Numbered from the stretch's first letter, positions 1-14,100 are shown. The stretch is DNA of 64,000 nucleotides from Siniperca chuatsi (GCF_020085105.1 NC_058046.1:10996175-11060174); one strand, 5' to 3'. Notes: generated by a model not told the origin, from the letters alone. A program made the numbers and translations.

Positions 1-2656
1 GAGTTCCCTCATCCTCACTACTTCCTCCCTTAAATGATGGGCTGCTGAGCGAATCCTTGGCCTTGTTTACAGGCTTGCCCTCGTCCACCATCAGCACACT
101 GTGCCTCTCCACAACATTTTCAAACAAGGATGCTCTCACTGTCTGTATGTCACTGCTCAGACCACTTTCCTTGGAAGTGGCACCAAATGTCTGTCCCGCC
201 TCAGGCCCTTCAGGTGTGGAGGCTTTTGTGAGCTGCTTTTGGGGATCTTTTAAATCCACAAATGTCCTCTGGTCACTGGTGGTGAAAGCTGACTCTTCAA
301 TCTATGAAAATTCAGAGATGTACTGAGAATTGTTAAGTGATAAGAGCAAGCTTGCAACATATTGTCTAATTGCATTAATTTAACAATCATGCTATTTTCT
401 TTTTTTCACCATTTGAACACTATGTAACAATAACTATGGAATCATCTGAAAGAAATAAAAGCTTTAAAAAACAACTCTGAATTGAAATACTTTTAACTAC
501 AAAACCAGAGATCAGAACAAATGTGACTTGACAAGAGAACAGGAGAAAATACAGCACACAAAGGAGTTAAAGTGATTGAGTGAACAACTGTCGGCGTAGA
601 AGCGTTATCCCCTTGTTCTATGTTGGCCTCATAACAGTGGGTGTGGTGCAGAGGTGGTAATCAAAGCCTTTCTGTGTTGACCTATTCCCAGTGATCTCCT
701 CTGTGTGTGTTTCATAACCGGCAGCCACCGGGGATGATTAATGTGCCGGCTGTGACGGCTTTGTATATCTATGGCTGTGACAATTTGCTGCAATGCCCCA
801 TTTCCTCTAGGGAAATTTTTTTTTAAAGACACACAGACAGGGGTCGACAGCAAATATAAGAACTCTTAGTTTTCTCAAAGATATATTTCACCATGATTTA
901 CCTATTCATGCCTAATTTTATAGTAAGTATATAGGCAGTCAATTAGGCTCATTCTGTCAAGAATTTTTTTTTTTAAACCGCTATAGAGGATAGCATGCGA
1001 AAGCTTCTCCCAGCACTGAGTTCTAACACTGTTTCTCATTGTTATTCTCATTTGCCTGTTAAACATAGACTGAGCCCAACAGAAACCAGTTCCTACGAAG
1101 CTTAGTCCCTTCTCTTACCCTCCACTGAGGATCTCTGCTGATCTCATGGCGGTCTGCTGAGGGACTGAGGGAAACACTGCCAAGGTCTGGCAACCTCTCA
1201 GATGAAAACCTGATGAACATACATCACACAAGACAAAAGCCATGCATGACAATGGAACTCCTGGACAAAGACATGGGACAAAAGCAAGGCGAGGAGAAAT
1301 TAAGAGCAGCTCTTACCTTTTAGTCAGGTCAAGGGGCAAGGGGCGGGGCTTCAGTGGTGGTTTCACAACAGGGCTCTGAGTTGGTGTTGTGTCTTCTGTC
1401 AGCTGCTTAATGAGCTGTTTAACACCCACTGGTGGTTCGATTTCAGGAACTGGCTGCACTGGAGAGTGAACATCTGACCCTTGGCCTGTGGCACCTGCCT
1501 CAGGAGAAGAGGATGAATCGAGGAGGAGACTGATTCGAGACTTGATGGTAATCGCAAGCTTATCCTCATCAGTCTCTTTCACAGTCATTTCTTCTGTCTT
1601 GCTTTGGTCTGAAACATCAGGCTTAGCTACACCATCATTACTTTGGGGTGTGGTACTCTTAGGGCTTTTCTCCTGCTCTCTTTTCTGTGGCAGTGCCTTC
1701 TCCTCTGGAGTGTTCTCCTTAGTATTTGCCTTGGGAGTTTTACGGTGCAGTGAAAGACCTATAGACTCAAACTTGGATGTGAGATCAGCTGAAAGTGGCC
1801 GTCTCCCAGCCCAGCGAGGGGCAGGAACTGGTGACTCTGTCTTGGTTGGACTGTCAAGGAAAATGGCTGATACAGGTCTGGGCCTGGAGCCTCTGGGCTT
1901 GGGTCGCAGTGGCACTGCTGCCTCTGGTTTGGCTTTCTCCTTTTCTTCTTCCTCCTGCCCTACCTGAACGAGAAAACCCATGGACTTGGCTCTGGTAATG
2001 GAGGTCAAGCCTTTGCTTGATGTCATCTGGTCCTTCTTGTCTTCCTTTACAGTGGTTCCAGACCACTCTGCTGCTGGAAGTTTTTTAAGGCTCTTGGAAT
2101 AGGCCAAGCTTGATGCAACAGGTTTCTGCCTCTCTGCTGGAACAGGAGGAGTGGGTTTCCTGCGGTCTCCGGGGTGGGGAGGAGGAGGGGCTGGTTTAAA
2201 TGGCTGGACTACTGGCATGGTTGTTTGTCCAGTGTTCATCTTATTAGATGTTTTAAAGGAGGTTGGGGCAGGACGGTTGGGGTTGGTTGACACCGGCCTG
2301 GGATTGCCAGCGGTAACTGGTTGCTGTGGTTTCGGACTGCATGGAAACTCTGGTTTGTATCCAGCAAGGCGAGTGGACTCTGGTCGGGGCTTGTTTTGGG
2401 GCTTAGGGGCAAGTATGGGCTTAATAGTGGGGTTTTTCTCCACAGCAAAAGGTTTGGGAGTGAGCCGTGGCTTGGGGCTTGGGGCAGGTTTGTTAGGTTC
2501 TGTGATGATATGGGACTGGTTGATGGAAGGGATCTCGATGAGGCTCTTATTGCTGGAGTCAGTCAGGGGACTCAGGTGAAGCCGTCCTCCTACCACTGTC
2601 CTCCCTACCTCCCCAGTCTGAACCTCCACCTGAGCAGCCATCCTCTTCAACAGCAC
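1..2656 (-). CDS. kiaa1671: KIAA1671-like proline-rich protein, 5' coding part (partial, runs off the window)
   Basis: Three coding exons on the minus strand: 2656-1317 (ATG at 2641), 1209-1119, and 301 to beyond base 1. Splicing exon 2 between the others restores the frame exactly (1325 + 91 nt is divisible by 3), giving at least 572 residues. The product is low-complexity and proline/lysine/serine-rich, with many PKP and RPRP motifs. The N-terminus MAAQVEV, the PKPRLTPKPF block (residues 54-65) and, in the last exon, RASLFENVVERHSV resemble KIAA1671, a large, poorly characterised relative of the tankyrase-binding protein TNKS1BP1. The large early exon fits that family. There is no catalytic domain; a scaffold role is inference. 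The C-terminal tankyrase-binding-like region lies outside the window. The family call rests on remembered motifs, so another proline-rich adaptor is possible. The plus-strand ORFs across the big exon are compositional shadows. Confidence 0.66.
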
Positions 2657-2734
2657 CTTTAAGTAAAAAGGAAAAGTTCTCCTCAAAATTTACTGTATTA
2701 TTTAATCATTTAATTGACATCCACATTGATGGGC

Positions 2735-3290
2735 CTTTTTTCATGAAAGACATTTTGACGTGTCACAGTAGGAAAAGCACTGGTGTAAATCATAAAATTA
2801 ATGAAGGCTAAATTCCATTTAGCTGCTTCAGTTTCAGGGTCCTGGTATTGTGCATGCTGCCTTACTGTCACACTGCCGTGGCTTACTGGGATATTTAAAA
2901 CAATGGAGGCACTGTTAATGTTATTGGGGGGTATTCAGGATGAAAAATTGTACACAAATTTGACTGGAATTCTGTGGACACAACACATGAAACGCTCTCT
3001 GGAAGTCTCTCTATCCACTATTTTTTATTAATTAATCAATTAATATTCTATAACCTCCTATAAATACAATGCTCTTCACAGCACACATTTTGACTCATCA
3101 TAGCAGAAAAAGCACAGGTGGACCTAATACATTAATGATGGCTCAAATCCATTAAAGTGTCCCAGTAAACCTACATACACAACACCAGGAGCCTGGAACT
3201 GGAAACTAAATGGGATGCAGCAATCCTTTATGTTATCAATTACACCTGTGCCTTTTCTGCAATGACATGAAAATGACGTGAAAAAAAAAA
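2735..3290. mobile_element. MITE-like inverted-repeat element in 5' intron of the KIAA1671-like gene
   Basis: The segment around 2748-2815 (ACATTTTGAC, AGTAGGAAAAGCAC, GTGTAAAT) recurs diverged at about 3088-3160. It recurs again in reverse complement at about 3240-3285, where the complement reads GCAGAAAAGGCACAGGTGTAA. Complementary ends with internal copies suggest a non-autonomous DNA transposon. The boundaries are approximate and no target duplication was established. Confidence 0.42.
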
Positions 3291-4051
3291 AGGACTAATG
3301 TCTCAGCACACATTGCATGTTGATAAGTTTCAGCTGTGTCGGCGGTGAGCTCAAGTTACAATACATTTTTCAACTTGTTTCCTTTATTTTTGACTATGTT
3401 GCTTCATTTTTACAAACAACGTTCAGTTTTATAATGTGATATATATTATAGCCTAATGTATTTTGAATGTCAGAAAAAAAATATTTTTGAAGCCTGGAGT
3501 CAATACAATTATTGCCTGAATGTGATTCACTAAGTCGAATTACTGGTGCAGTAGTGATCAGGACTATGTACCTTTAAGGTGGATCCTCAGACGGGGGAGG
3601 GGGTGGACAACTGTACAATGTTATTGTTTTCTTTTTCATGTTGTGACACAGGCAAATCAGGACAGTGAATGGGGGATTCCACGGCAAACTCACACCAGAC
3701 TGCCATTTCAGATTCAGCTCCTCCCCTAATAAACTTTCAGATGTTTATCTGAAACTGACTCATCCTCTAAAAAGGAAGTATAGTGATAAATCTGAGAAAA
3801 GGAATTTATCTGACTCCATTCTTTTGATGACAATCAGTTTTATCAGTTGTTTCTATAGCGAAAACGAAGATTGAAAACATTACAACTCAAGCACTTCTGT
3901 GTTTGCCCTTTAAGAGGCTCCTTCTTCACATCTGATAATGCTTTCCACATGTTGCTGTGTTCAGATTCTTCGCTATACAGACAAGCAACAGTTCTTTTGG
4001 AAAAATGACATGCTGGATCAAACTGCTGCAAATAATTCAAGCATATCTTAC

Positions 4052-4138
4052 CTGGCCAGATGTCAACCGTCTGCTGTAGAGCTCTGGCTTCTGTTGTAAT
4101 CTGGCAGCGATGTCATATCACACAGGAGTTGAAGGAGC
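4052..4138 (-). other. candidate 5' non-coding exon of the KIAA1671-like gene
   Basis: On the minus strand an 87-base segment is bounded by a pyrimidine-rich acceptor ending TTAG (4140-4139) and a strong donor, CCAG followed by GTAAGAT (exon end 4052). It lies upstream of the first coding exon and has no convincing reading frame, as expected for a 5' UTR exon. Splice signals are the only evidence. Confidence 0.35.
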
Positions 4139-6092
4139 CTAAGAGGAACATACTTTGTGTCAACAAAGCGCACAAGCTTTTCACTCATCAAGACTGCTGC
4201 GGTTATGGCTGTGGTAGACAAATCACAGCAGAGCTACTACGGGGCTGTACACACTCTTCTTCACTGTGGTGTTCTCACACCCCCATATAGAAACAAATAG
4301 ATGACAATGTTTACACTGACACAGACTTGAGCAAACATTGTCCCACCCATAAATTTGAGCTAATGGCACATGTTCAGATACAAGAAACAACAAAATGCAT
4401 GAGGAAAGTCATTCACTGAATGCTGCTTTGTTTACCTTTTCTTGTTCTTATATTTGCATTGTGCCCTCGATCACTACTCACTTGCCATCACCCACATACT
4501 ACTTATATCTATGTAAATTAAATCTGTGAAAGTTGAAACTATAAATATGGTGAACAGTACTGTTTGCTGCCCTTTTGTGTGTGAGCCTTGTCTGTCTGCT
4601 CTTTTTCTGTGCATCTCATTTTATGTACATCAACTGATAAGTTAGATAACTACATAGGTGCTGATTAAATCATTTTCAACCATAAATTCACTGTATCAAA
4701 AATGGGAAATGGAAATAGCTAACAGAGATTGAGAAGTTGAAAACTTGAACTTTAGATGTTGACAGGAAACGCCTTTGCTAAGATGGAATGCAAAACATTC
4801 ACTGTGATTGTGGGTCGAGCAGCACAGCAGGGATGAGGAAAGTGTCTGCCTTATATAGCCTTAGACATATGAGTATTACCGAAAGCCACAAACAACAAAA
4901 GTCAAGAAGTCCAAGATCTGTATTACTACTAGCATGATGCATACGTATGTTAAATACTCAAAACATTTGGCATCATTAAGACGTAGGTGTAGTAAAAATC
5001 AGACACATTTCTTAGATTTCTAGCAGGAAGCACATACAGAAGGAGAGTGTGGCCTAGGGTAAGCCAGCAGAGTGTGTTACTAGCAGAAGAAATCAAGCCA
5101 GTAACCTGGTTCAGCCAGTTATACAGAGGAATTTTCCTTTCATAGACAATAGACAACTTAATATCAGCTGATCTATTAACAACTAAAAATATAGTCTCTC
5201 TTAAGTGAGTTCTCACATAGTGTACAACAAAGCTTTAAATAACAATCCACAAACATGCAGTGTAAATGCAAAATCTAAAGCTACAACTAAAGCTGTCTGC
5301 TGTCATCCAAGAAGACTCTATGCAGAGTTTAACCTGTCTGTAATATTTATCAGTATTAATAAGGACATGATCCAGTACATTAAGGTAAGGTTTTTAGGTT
5401 TTCTTGCCATCAAAAAGTACATAACAATGTATACATAAAGTCTACAACAGGGATAAGGACAATTAAACATGACTGTAAATGTACCACAGTTAACCGAAAA
5501 GGCTAGATTTAATGTGTACCTGTCAAATGCTACATAGATACCACAAAAAAGAACATAATTACAATACACGCAGATCATCAATTAAGTGATGTTAATACAG
5601 TTAATTTGGTAGTTATTCAAATAAACCTAAACAACGTTACAAAAGTGGCTAACTTTTATTAATTAACTACTCTACCTTAGTTTGATGATTTTCTATAATA
5701 ACTATAAAAAACAGCCTGCCCCAGACTAGAATTTGCAACAAGTGTTAGCTCTTCCTCCTGTCCTGTCTGCTCACCTAAACTACCTCGTATCGTGGACAGT
5801 ACCCAGTCCAATTTAGACTTGTTGGCCTGCTCAGAACAGGAGTGCATTTAACTTAATACACAACAACTATGCACGAGTATTTAATGAGAAAGGCGCATTC
5901 AGAGCAAACGTAGAGTGCAAGCAGTCTAACAATTCCGGAGACTTAAAATAAGAGGAAAAGATAAACGCATCAACAGCTTACTGGCTAGCAGCTGTAAGCT
6001 AACAACTCAAGGAGCTGAACTCGTCGCAAAATGGAAACACTGAGTGAACCTGTATTTCGTTTGCTGTTTTATCCGATATGGAGACAACTTAC

Positions 6093-6350
6093 CAAACGGG
6101 AAAGACAGTTCTTCCTCGTCTCTTTTCGAAACAACTTCAAATACAATATATCTACCCAACTTCGCAGAACAATTACAAGTCGCGACAGTTGGTTAATACA
6201 GCGGCTAGCAGGGTAGCTAACTTAGCTGGTCTAGTTAGCTAGCCAACTGGCTGGCTATCCCGTCTCAGGTTGCCGTGTTGTTGACAGGCTAGACTAGACA
6301 GCGCTGAACGAGCCGTCTGACTGGTTAGCCTCTACACCAGGGTCAAGTGA
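6093..6350 (-). promoter_or_regulatory. candidate first exon and promoter region of the KIAA1671-like gene
   Basis: A good donor (TTTG then GTAAGT, exon end 6093) faces away from the next gene. Upstream lies a stretch with more CpG dinucleotides than its surroundings, roughly 6120-6330. No TATA box is evident. The right boundary is a guess. It would put about 3.4 kb of 5' introns before the start codon. Confidence 0.3.
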
Positions 6351-7567
6351 GCCAGCACGACATGTGTGTACCGGTTATTACTTTCAAAATAAACTGTAGC
6401 ACAAATATAAACTGATCTAATATTGGAGCCTAACAGTATTTTGGGATTAAAAACCAGTTGCATTAACGTATGCCTAAATGTACATATGTCGATGAAGGAG
6501 TCACTTTTAATCTACAGGACATTTCTTTGGTGAGGAGACAAAATAAACCCTCGGTGCAAAGGCAAATCACCCTGACTTCCGGGCTGATTTTAAACTTAAT
6601 GTGGATGACTTCACGCATTTTTAGCATGAAACTAGACTGAAAATGGGATTATCCCATCCCAGCTATATATAATTAATTGGTCTTTTTTCCAGGTGAAAGG
6701 CTAAGGCCTGTCTGAATGTAGACATATTGTCATATAAACAGGGAAACCCACATAATTCGTGTATTCCAATAGCCGTATGCATTTCATTAATGTCTGACCC
6801 TGCTCATAGACTGATATTAACCAGGCATATCAATGTATTTAACATTGGCTCTGTGGCTGATACATTATAATAAATGGATTGTACAATAGATATCAGGCTT
6901 GTCGAGACTACCCTCATGTGGAGGAAAGTAAGTACTGCACCAAAAAGATGGCAGCCACTGTCCTAATTTGGTGACTTCTTGTGTTTGACCTTACCAAACA
7001 TGATCCTTTATTGTCCTTGGCATTAGCTAATTGCAGCATCAAACAGTCAATTCCTTGGTTGTCCATAATTGTTTATTCATTTCAACAGACTAGTTATGTT
7101 CACTAGTCTATAAACTTGCTCAAAATTAAAGGTGAATTAAAGAACCCTCCAACAAAACAAATTTCCAATCCACTTTTCTTCAGGTTTCACAAGCATTCTT
7201 TAAATGTCAGCAATTCTCTAACTTCACACATTTTCAACACTGAAATTAAACTGGGGGAGTAAAAGTTAGTAAACATTCTACAAAAGAAGATGACAGAAGA
7301 AACTGAATAAGAAGAAAGTGCGTATTTATGGTTTAACCTGGCAGAATATACTGGAGTTCTGTTGAACCAACAGACCTAATCACTTTAATACTGTGTTTTC
7401 ACTTCCTCACAATGGTATTAGAACATCATGTATTCATGTTGTTGTTGTTACAAAATACTAGGGCATTAATCTCAAAGCAGCAATCCCCAAAATCTATCCT
7501 TTTCAATGGTGATGAAGTGCAAGCCCAAATTATTACTTATGATAAACACTGGAAAAAAGTCTAAGTC
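6351..7567. other. intergenic spacer between the KIAA1671-like gene and RNF10
   Basis: AT-rich DNA between the presumed promoter of the first gene and the presumed poly(A) site of RNF10. I see no ORF, structured repeat or RNA gene here. Confidence 0.4.
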
Positions 7568-8155
7568 TTTATTTGTGTCCACCTGTTCTAAGGTGAAGTT
7601 CCAGATTGATAATGTCGGAGCACTGAGCATCTAGGAAAGATTTAAAAGGTGCAACGTACCTGCAGCTGGCTGACTGCTACTTTAATATAAAGCACCCTGG
7701 AATTATCTTATCCATATTACTCATGGATCCTGATGCAACGCTCAGGGTCAACTTTAGGAAAGTTGGACATCATACAGCAACCACTGTGATGCAGGTCAGT
7801 TATCTGGAAGCCATGAAAAGCCTGAAGCATACAGAATATGAGAGCCACTAGCTTGTTATATTCCTTGCTTTACTTAGCATCTGAACCAAATGGTACCCAT
7901 AAGGCTTTCAGTATGACAGGAGGTTGCTGCAACGCTTTGAACTTGAAAATTTCATGTAAATGAAACTGATGACATGCCACCCAAACGGTGGATCAAGCCC
8001 AGAGAACACTGACTAAAAGCAGCATGAACTTTGGCTACACACTAAAACCTATTTCTATAGCTATAGTTCCAAGAAATATCTGCATGGAAGTAAAAACACA
8101 AGCATTGGGAAGATCAACTCAAGAAACAATATGATTAAATGAACTTCAGTGCTGT
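7568..8155 (-). other. rnf10: RNF10 3' UTR with candidate poly(A) signal
   Basis: Downstream of the RNF10 stop on the minus strand, the first canonical AATAAA seen is at 7573-7568 (TTTATT on the plus strand), giving a 3' UTR of about 600 bases. The choice of signal is inference. Confidence 0.4.
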
Positions 8156-11100
8156 CTACTTTGTGTGAACCATGGATGTGCTGAACAGAAGTTTCTGCTT
8201 TTTCTTTTTCTTCTTTCCACCTTTCTCATCTGAAAGAGAAGACACCAAAGGTGAGCACAAGTCTTAAATCAAACACTGTAGCTTTTGAAAATATATAAAA
8301 AATTTAATTTACTAGATACAGTTAATTCATAGATGCCAGACCTGGGTCAACCACAGGTTGTAGAGAAGAAGCTGGGCCACTGTCCAGCTGCAGAAGTGCT
8401 TTCTCAAAGGCCTGGCTGAAGGAGTTCTGGAAGCTGGGCACAGGGACTCTGTCCGACCCGTCACTTTCTCCATCGCTGTCTGCTGCTGGGGGAGCTAGCA
8501 GCTGATCTGCATGGCACAAGACACAATACTGACTTCAGGAAGCCTTCAGGGAGTTACGCTGCTCAACAGCCGTAAAACAGGTTTTACAGGTAATCATGAA
8601 TAAGCTGCTGTAATTTCACTCACACAGTTATCAGTATGTGCTACTTGTACCAACTGACACCAGGCACATATGCAAGTACAGCGCAAGCCATGAATATATA
8701 AATGTATTTGTTTGTAAACACCAGCCTAACAGACTATTTAACAAGTGATGCATTGGTTCACTTGTTTTTGTTTGTTTATTGATGCAAGGGTTAGTGTTAT
8801 GATCAATTATAAGATTTTTTCCTTTGATTCCAAATTTAATATCTCAAAATTACCATGAGACAAAAATAAATAGTTGAAGGTCATATAGCCTACCATTTGG
8901 CAACATCAGTAAAGTACAGAGCTTTATTTTTTAAAATCATACTGCCTTGAACAGCTTCAGTTACTTTTGCATAAAAGGATGTAATTATAGACTTATTATT
9001 TGGCTCCTGCTTTAAGTACAATCAACCTGTTCAGGTTATTTGGTATTCAGTTCGCAACCAGGTGGACCGACACTGTTGCCATTATTTTAGCTTTTCCAAT
9101 GAATTTTGGGCTGACTGCTGCAGCTCACCATCATGAGCCAGCCTGCAATTATGCATGTTTCAACCATTTCTTTGAACAGTTTGAGCAGATTCATCTAATC
9201 CGTGCAGGTACTACAATGTTAACACAAAATAATTGTCCACAAATTACCTCTACAACTCCAGAGTCCAGTGAATATAAATTTTTGCTGTTAAAACTTATCA
9301 AAATTTCGAGTCACCACAACATCTACAATCTTGCACTACCTTTCTTTGGCGTGATCCTGGGCCCAGCATCAACTCTGGCTTTCCCATCTCTTAGCATCTA
9401 TACAGGACACAGTGAGGGTCACACCATGTCAAGTATATAATTATGTGCTACAACAGTAGCACATTAATTATATTTCCCTTATGACAAAGGCAGTCTCAAT
9501 GAATAGTGTTGCCAAATTGGCATTTTTCATACACACCTGTGCAAAGGACATACAGTGGGAGTCATCCTCCACACTACCCACAATGGGTGAAGAGTTTTGC
9601 CCATTCAGACTTGGGAATCTCATCCCATCTAAAAACAACAACAACAGGAATGCTCAGCTCACAATGTTCAAATGCTTGAACATAAGCCGTAAACAGCCAG
9701 AGATTAAACTTACAGCACTGAACAATAAATTGCAGAGGCAGGAGCTGCTCTTACCAGAGGAAGGACTGCTGCTGAGGGGTGAAGGGGGGGCAAATTTGAA
9801 GTCAGGCTGCATTGGGGGGCTGCTGTTGTGAGGCGGAGACCCGAATGCTGGGAAATGCTGAAGGTTCTCTAATCCAATATGCACCTCAGGATCTGGTGGG
9901 ACATATGAGTGCAAACACAGTCCTGAGTCTCATATCTCTTGTGATTTGTGTACATTCTTCTGGAAGTATAATTTTCAGGTGGAGTTGTGACCTGATCAGC
10001 TGTACCTACATTTACCCTGCTTCTTGTTCTCTTCAATTTCAATCCGCTTCTCTCTGCGCTTCTCATCCCTCACTTTCTTCTGCCTCAGGCGCTTTCGCTT
10101 CTCCAAGTCATCTAGTAGTTTGGAGGAAATTTTATACATTCAACAATTACAATCTATGAAATCTCCTTGCTACATCTGTAAATTCACATTCACTGAAAAA
10201 CAGGCAAAGGTGTTCTAACCTGCGAACGTGTCCAGAGTTTCTTTGGACACGATTGGCGGCTGTAGGGCTAACTCACAGATGCTGAACTCGCATGTGAGTG
10301 GCAGATGAGCCAGATAGCGATGCCGACGACGGATCTCCTGCAACAAAGCCATGCATGAAAAATCAGTTAAAGCAATGACTGTGCCATTTTCAAAAAGTTA
10401 AAGTTTAGACCTACGCAGACCAAGAGAATACCAGTTACAGTAGATTGTAAATGCAGTTTAGGGGAGAAATATACTGCCTGAAACGACTATCTTTACTCTA
10501 AAACAGCTACACCAACAGTATGTGATTTGTGTTTCCTTGTTTGCTGACCTCAGTGACTGTGTGCCCCACTATCTCCACCACTGTGGCAGTGATGGAGTCA
10601 GGACTGGCCTCCAAGCTGCCGTATTCACGCAACAGACAGCGTACATTCACAGGATGCAGGAACATCTGCTGGCAGTCGTCAGCTGGAGTGAGGCAACAAG
10701 AAAAAGTCAACACTGAAACTTAAGGGAAGAAAAATAACAGCCCATACAGCCAAGACAAACAGGCTTCCGGCACTTTTTAATGGCCAGACTCCAAGACAGC
10801 TGTCATTGTTTCTATGACTAATGTGTACAAGATTTTCCAGCTATGTTTAAAGTATGTTAATGTTACTCAGTTCTGATTTTGAATAACCAAACAAGATTAG
10901 TCAGTTGTTGATGGACAGCTGATTTGTCCCATGTCTTGCTTTAGCTAGATTCAACTATCAGTTGGTGTTTTTGCAGTTCACAGTTTCCTCAAAAGTAACA
11001 TTTCCCTCACAGCAGCCAAGCTTGACACTTGAAGTTGAAAATCATCTTCAGCTGATTTTGGAGGGCAGGGGAAACCCTACAAGGCTTAGGTAGGAGTGCA

Positions 11101-14100
11101 TGGAATTACCCACCTTGGTAGAAATAGTAGTAGGGTCCGTGCACCACGCTGGTTGAGGGGCGGCCTGACTCTGCCTGGCTGGCAGGGCTCTCTTCATCAA
11201 GCTGGGGCTCTGGGGCTGCATCCAGCATAGCCTCTGGAGGCTCCTCCAGCACACACTCCAAAATGTCTTCAGGGAAGCCTGGCAGCTCTGCAGCGGCGTC
11301 CACTGGGACCTCCGCCACCTCGTCATCAAATGCAGAGGAATACTGCAGCACAGGCTACAAAGGAGAGATGGACACCTCTTACTGATCAGTATACCCATAA
11401 TACCATATAAAAAGGAGAAGCTACAATGCTGGGGAAGAACATGAAAGTAAAATAATTTGATCCCATCACCAATAGATACAATATTGTCAAACAAGAATGT
11501 TGTATGAAATGCGTTTTAGACTCACCTTGGTGCTGCTGTTGTTAGTAACCACTTCCTCCACAGGAGAAGAAGGTTCTTCCAGAGTCAGAGAGGACAAGTC
11601 AAGGCTGTCTCCTGGGTTTGCCTTTTGCTGCTTCAGCAGCATTTCCTCTCGCTCCTAAACCATAACGACATACAGTTAGAGAGTTAAATGATCAGTCTAC
11701 AGCTATGTAGGGTCTTATTCTGAGTGATAAAGTGGGTTTTTAACTTTTATTTTGCAATAAATGGCATAGCAAAAACCTACTTCTTAACCATTATCAGCAT
11801 ATTTCAGTATTTCTTTTCATGTCTGCTCATTTCATACAGCAATTTATTTGTACACTATGTACTAGTCTGTTGCTCCATTTATGACTACAGACTAAATAAA
11901 CAAATTGTTTGGTGTCACACACAGGCATGTAGCTCTAGTTACCAGCAAAAGACAAAGGGCGCTCTGAATGAAGCAGCCTTGGGCGTCCTCTTCCTGGCTG
12001 AGCTGAGCCTGCAGGACAGCCTTCTCCTCTGCCACCAGGCTCAGGACCTGCGTCGGGGAGGTCAGCAGTAGCTTGGAGTACGGGCTAAGACACGCATCTA
12101 GAAAACACACGTCATCACACGTTGAATGGGTATTTTAAAAATAATCCTACAGGAGGGTAATCTTTTTTTTTTTTTTTTATTTATTACCAGTTCATCCCTT
12201 TAGCAGTTACACATGTATAAAACTGAAAATTAAAAAGTAGAAAATGGTTCTTCTTGTATTCCTGTCTACAAAAGACAATAGTGAATCTTCCTACAACATA
12301 AACCAAATTGTTTGAAGACATAAGAACTCTGTATATAGAAGGTGCTACTCAATAGAATTAATAGAATTACTGTAAGCCATCTCTCACCTCCAAAGCGAAC
12401 AGGCTCCTCCACCTTCACCCACTGAGAGCTAGGCATGGCCACCAGAGCCCCCTTTTCCCTCCGCATCAGGCGCATGGTGATTACGTCACCCGCCACATAC
12501 TGCCTAGTCTCCATAGCAACCACACTGGAACAAGAAACCAATTGTTAGAAGTAACTGTCAAACAAACCTGACCAAACCAAAAAAAAATTCAACTGCTTCT
12601 GTGTGAAGGCTTCATTGTTTTCCTTGTTAAGCCTTTTTTAAGAAATATTTAGCTCCTCTCCTACTTCTGTCTTTTACGTCAGTTAGCCTACAAAGCTTTA
12701 TCTATTCCTATTTTACCTCTTCAGGTCATCGGTGTGAACAGCCTCATAGCAGATGGGGCACTTGGCCCAGCTCTTGTCACTAAGAGACAGGTAGTGCAGC
12801 ATGCACGGCCAGCAGAAGATGTGTCCACACCGGGTGATGCGGGCTGCCAAAGGAGGGTAGAGGCAGATAGGGCAAGACGGCACCTCATGACTGTAGATGC
12901 GCTGTAGACGTACACAAATGGATTGTCATGCCGTGCATCAGTATGTAAATGAATGTGGGCTTTACTTCATAAAACACATGCACTGCTAGCACAGCTCAAC
13001 AGATGACAAGCACTCACCACTTGCTGCACACAGTCCCAGTTGACCAGAGTGTCTGGATCAGTGAAGTGAGCCTTGTAGTCCTGGTCATCAGTTACCACAA
13101 ACTGGCAACTGAAAACACACAATGTTAGATGATAGCCACATTTTTAGGCTCACTATTTCATATTGTGAGGGGCTGCTTACTTGGCCTGCAGAAAAAGCTC
13201 CTTGTTGAAGGGTTTGTGCTTGTGGCCCCATTTATTTCGGCGGCCCCAATAGGAGTGGCCTCCATCTCCGATGCCACCATTACCTCGGGGTTCAAAGGTG
13301 AAGTTCAGCAGGTGGTTCAGGCTTATTTTTTTCGGTCCAGCAAACTGAGCCGGGCTAAACTCGGCCCGGCGTGTCTCTGCTACCTGGGGAGGCAGAGGTG
13401 GATAAGAATCTGTAAAGTATATCTTTACTTAAAACTGATGCTTCTGTGTTTACTTTTTCTTTATTACTTAAATTTTACTCACTATTTTTCACATTTAAAA
13501 AAACAAAAAAAAAAAATTTTCTTCAAAAAAAGGAGGCGACCCCTTAAGAATACCAACCTCCTCACGTCGTCCTCCACCTGTAACTCCATACTGTCGTCCT
13601 CCACCTCTCTGAGAGGGTCTCTTGTCAAAATTCTTGCTTTTCTGTGAATTGGTGCGGCGAGGGCCTTGGAAACTGTCGGTTTTAGGAAAGGAGGGCTCAC
13701 GCTTCCGGCTGTAGCGCTTGGAGCCTCCATTATTTTTACCTTCTGAAATAAAATAAATAAATTAATGTATTAGCTATATGATTACAGAAATAGTATCACT
13801 CGGCATAACATCTTCATTTTGCTGATGCCTGATTTGTAAGTTGTTAACCAGAAAGTGCTGGAAGAAAAAAGTAATCTGCGGGGCTTTGTAACCTGGTTTC
13901 TTATAGGCATGTAAACATGCTTAATCAAATCTCTTGTCATTAGTGCTATGGGTAAAAATTGGCTTTCTGTACACTTTCACTCCAGCTGCTGAAAGTGATG
14001 TCCTTGTGGGCAGCACACATACAGCATATTGCAGAATTAAACACTGTTTATTTAATGGAGGCACAGGTAGAGGTTAGGGTAAAACATTTTTTTGAAGCCA

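Larger units (their letters stand above)
2657..6092 (-). other. 5' intronic sequence of the KIAA1671-like gene
   Basis: About 3.4 kb without a convincing coding exon, apart from the candidate non-coding exon at 4052-4138 and the inverted-repeat element at 2735-3290. From about 4400 to 5900 the DNA is AT-rich. The short ORFs there have no recognisable motif or splice context. Confidence 0.4.

Noticed and set aside
1488-2662. Long plus-strand ORFs (up to 159 codons) opposite the KIAA1671-like exon
   Set aside because: They mirror the proline-rich minus-strand exon, are low-complexity, and have no splice or family support.
9000-9831. Plus-strand ORFs of 146 and 116 codons inside RNF10
   Set aside because: They span RNF10 exons 14-15 and introns on the opposite strand and resemble no protein family.
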